Notes under the pieces: generated by a model
Database searches by the model: none
Seen by the model: the letters and a program-made list of their open reading frames with translations, nothing else
Told to the model about the DNA's origin: nothing
NCBI GenBank assembly: GCA_963693635.1
Contig: CAVOBC010000091.1
Span: 1 to 14,433, forward strand
Length of the DNA: 14,433 nt
Direction: 5' to 3'
DNA from: CAVOBC01 sp963693635
Lineage (GTDB): Bacteria > Pseudomonadota > Gammaproteobacteria > Pseudomonadales > Azotimanducaceae
Shown: piece after piece, positions 13,022-14,433 of the stretch
How positions within the stretch are numbered: the first letter of the stretch is position 1
Layout: each line of letters opens with the position of its first letter
Position numbers and translations under genes: made by a program

Positions 13022-14185
13022 TCAGGTTTGTGCGGGCAGGCATGACTCGACAACGCGGGCGAAGAAGCTCGCACCGTAGGCCAGCGCTTTGTCGTTGAAG
13101 TCATAGTCGGGGTTGTGCAATGGATGGCCGGGGCCATTGCCCAGGATGAGATAGCAACCGGGTACCTGTTCGGACATGAACGAGAAGTCTTCAGATCCGG
13201 TGCCGGCTTGTGACTGGCGCACGACATTGTCGCTGCCGACCAGTTCGTCGCACACGGTGGCGGCCGTGTTGGTGACCTCGGGGTCGTTCATGACGGGATG
13301 AAAGATCGTACGGAAGTCGACGTCGATCTCGACGCTGTGGGCGAGTGCGGCACCATCGCAAATCGTCTGCATACGGGATGAGATCGTGTCCATCACTGAC
13401 AGGTTGAGTGCCCGGGCGGTTCCGGCGAGGCGCGCGGACTCCGGAATGACATTGTAGGCGTCACCGGCGTGAATTTGCGTGACCGAGATAACGGCGGCCT
13501 CGGTGGGTGGAACATTCCGCGAGACAATTGTTTGCACCTGACCGACGATGTCGGCGGCGATAATGACCGGGTCAATGCCTTGATGTGGCATCGCACCGTG
13601 GGCACCTTTGGCTTTGATCGTAATATCGAAAAAGGCACCCGCCGCCGTGCGGATGCCCGGTGACGCGACAAACTTGCCAAGTGGAAGACCGGGTGCATTG
13701 TGGATTGCAAACAGATTGTCACAGGGAAACTGCTCAAACAGGCCATCATCAATCATGGCCTTGGCGCCGCCGATGCCCTCCTCACCAGGTTGGAAGATGA
13801 AGTTCACCTGCCCGCGGAAATTGCGCGACGCCGAGAGGTATTTGGCGGCGGCGAGCAGCATCGTCGTATGACCGTCGTGTCCACAGGCGTGCATCGTGCC
13901 GTCGTGCCCGGAACGGTGTTCGAAGGTGTTGCGCTCGGTTATCGGCAGCGCATCCATGTCAGCGCGCAGACCGATCGCGTTCGTTTCATTACCGACCTTG
14001 AGCACACCGACGAGTCCGGTTTGGCCAATGTTGCGATAAACCTCGATGCCGAACTCACCAAGCTTCTCGGCGACAAAATCCGACGTTCTCATCTCCTCGA
14101 AACCGAGCTCAGGATGGGCGTGGATGTCACGGCGCCAGCCGGTGAGTTCGTCTTCCATGGCGACAATTTCTTCAACGAGGGACAT
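13022..14185 (-). CDS. M20-family amidohydrolase (hippurate/aminoacyl-amide hydrolase type)
   Basis: 387 aa, full length for the M20D peptidase/amidohydrolase family. W-R-R-D-I-H-A-H-P-E-L-G opens the protein; R-A-D-M-D-A-L-P (74-81) follows. Metal ligands appear as H-A-C-G-H-D-G-H (Cys101, His103), Q-P-G-E-E-G (Glu135 catalytic base, Glu136 ligand), I-H-N (His162) and the C-terminal P-L-H-N-P-D-Y. The lid/dimerisation domain G-A-H-G-A-M-P-H-Q-G-I-D-P lies in between. No signal peptide, so cytoplasmic. It cleaves the amide of N-acyl amino acids such as hippurate or related conjugates; the true substrate is not shown. AGAGAG upstream of the ATG (about 8 nt, minus strand) serves as the ribosome binding site. 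It converges on the decayed spermidine-synthase-like relic with 52 bp between. Confidence 0.92.
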   Translation of the reverse strand: MSLVEEIVAMEDELTGWRRDIHAHPELGFEEMRTSDFVAEKLGEFGIEVYRNIGQTGLVGVLKVGNETNAIGLRADMDALPITERNTFEHRSGHDGTMHACGHDGHTTMLLAAAKYLSASRNFRGQVNFIFQPGEEGIGGAKAMIDDGLFEQFPCDNLFAIHNAPGLPLGKFVASPGIRTAAGAFFDITIKAKGAHGAMPHQGIDPVIIAADIVGQVQTIVSRNVPPTEAAVISVTQIHAGDAYNVIPESARLAGTARALNLSVMDTISSRMQTICDGAALAHSVEIDVDFRTIFHPVMNDPEVTNTAATVCDELVGSDNVVRQSQAGTGSEDFSFMSEQVPGCYLILGNGPGHPLHNPDYDFNDKALAYGASFFARVVESCLPAQT

Positions 14186-14370
14186 GCCGATACTCTCTTT
14201 TTATGATTTCTTGCCATCGTACACCTGATAATGACGCTATGTGGGGCGTAATGCGGGTCTCATCAATGAGGCTTGCGCCCTGGTCGCTGCCTGTCGGTCT
14301 TTTGCTCACGAATCGGCTATGTGGGACAGATCTTCTAAAGGAAATCTTCTGTAGAACAAGAGCTTGGCTT

Positions 14371-14433
14371 ATGATGGGACGCGACCGTGGTTGTGGTCCC
14401 CATTGCGACGTGTTTTTGGTTGATAAGCCGAAG
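14371..14433 (+). CDS. truB: Possible 5' end of tRNA pseudouridine synthase TruB (runs off window)
   Basis: From ATG 14371 (or 14374) an open frame of 21 codons reaches the window edge and reads M-M-G-R-D-R-G-C-G-P-H-C-D-V-F-L-V-D-K-P-K. TruB begins with a short basic Gly-Arg-rich segment followed by G-V-L-L-L-D-K-P-x-G, and the match D-V-F-L-V-D-K-P-K fits. TruB makes pseudouridine 55 in tRNA. An in-frame ATG at 14239 would extend it upstream, but that part is unlike the family. No strong ribosome binding site is seen (AAGAG at 14358-14362 is weak). Too short to be sure: other pseudouridine synthases also have a K-P-x-G segment. Confidence 0.35.
   Translation, partial: MMGRDRGCGPHCDVFLVDKPK

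Overview
GC-rich bacterial DNA, most likely from a member of the Pseudomonadota; I cannot name a genus. The evidence is the gene content (acyl-CoA metabolism, glutathione S-transferases, a CpxR-like response regulator, a proteobacterial-style TPR protein), Shine-Dalgarno-led genes with a strong G/C third-position bias, and an intergenic repeat of the 'VIPGLDPGS' type.

Layout. 1-434: a ~28 bp tandem repeat, the first 22 codons of an enoyl-CoA hydratase that stops at a dispersed repeat, then a leader. 435-4998: a compact same-strand cluster holding a rifampicin-phosphotransferase-like PEP-utilising enzyme, a pterin-4a-carbinolamine dehydratase (4-bp overlap), a MaoC hydratase and an acyl-CoA dehydrogenase (TGATG overlap). 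5052-5896: a probable 59-codon small gene joined by TGATG to an OmpR/PhoB-type response regulator with a degenerate receiver pocket and no kinase nearby. 5897-6332: a long intergenic region with an 11-bp inverted-repeat pair, a TGACAATT palindrome and TTGACAA boxes repeated every 10 bp just upstream of a -10-like hexamer. 6333-7766: a lipoprotein with four internal repeats resembling DUF4397 modules. 7767-8129: hairpin and GC-rich 73-bp tandem repeat. 8130-9530: TPR protein, then a glutathione S-transferase. 9531-9980: two gene stumps joined tail to tail (GST N-terminus on +, alpha/beta-hydrolase N-terminus on -). 10204-11403: CaiB/BaiF CoA-transferase. 11452-12969: a heavily decayed membrane protein/spermidine-synthase fusion. 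13022-14185 (-): M20 amidohydrolase. 14371-end: possible start of TruB.

How it fits together. The intact enzymes mostly serve CoA-thioester and small organic acid catabolism (MaoC hydratase, acyl-CoA dehydrogenase, CoA-transferase, lost enoyl-CoA hydratase), with conjugation and hydrolysis functions (GST, M20 amidohydrolase). Four decayed genes in 14 kb, at least one ending exactly at a copy of a dispersed repeat, suggest a genome region losing genes. The best candidate for undescribed biology is the middle: an atypical response regulator, a phased direct-repeat array of the kind bound by its family, and a repeat-built lipoprotein immediately downstream. That regulatory link is inferred from spacing and family knowledge only.
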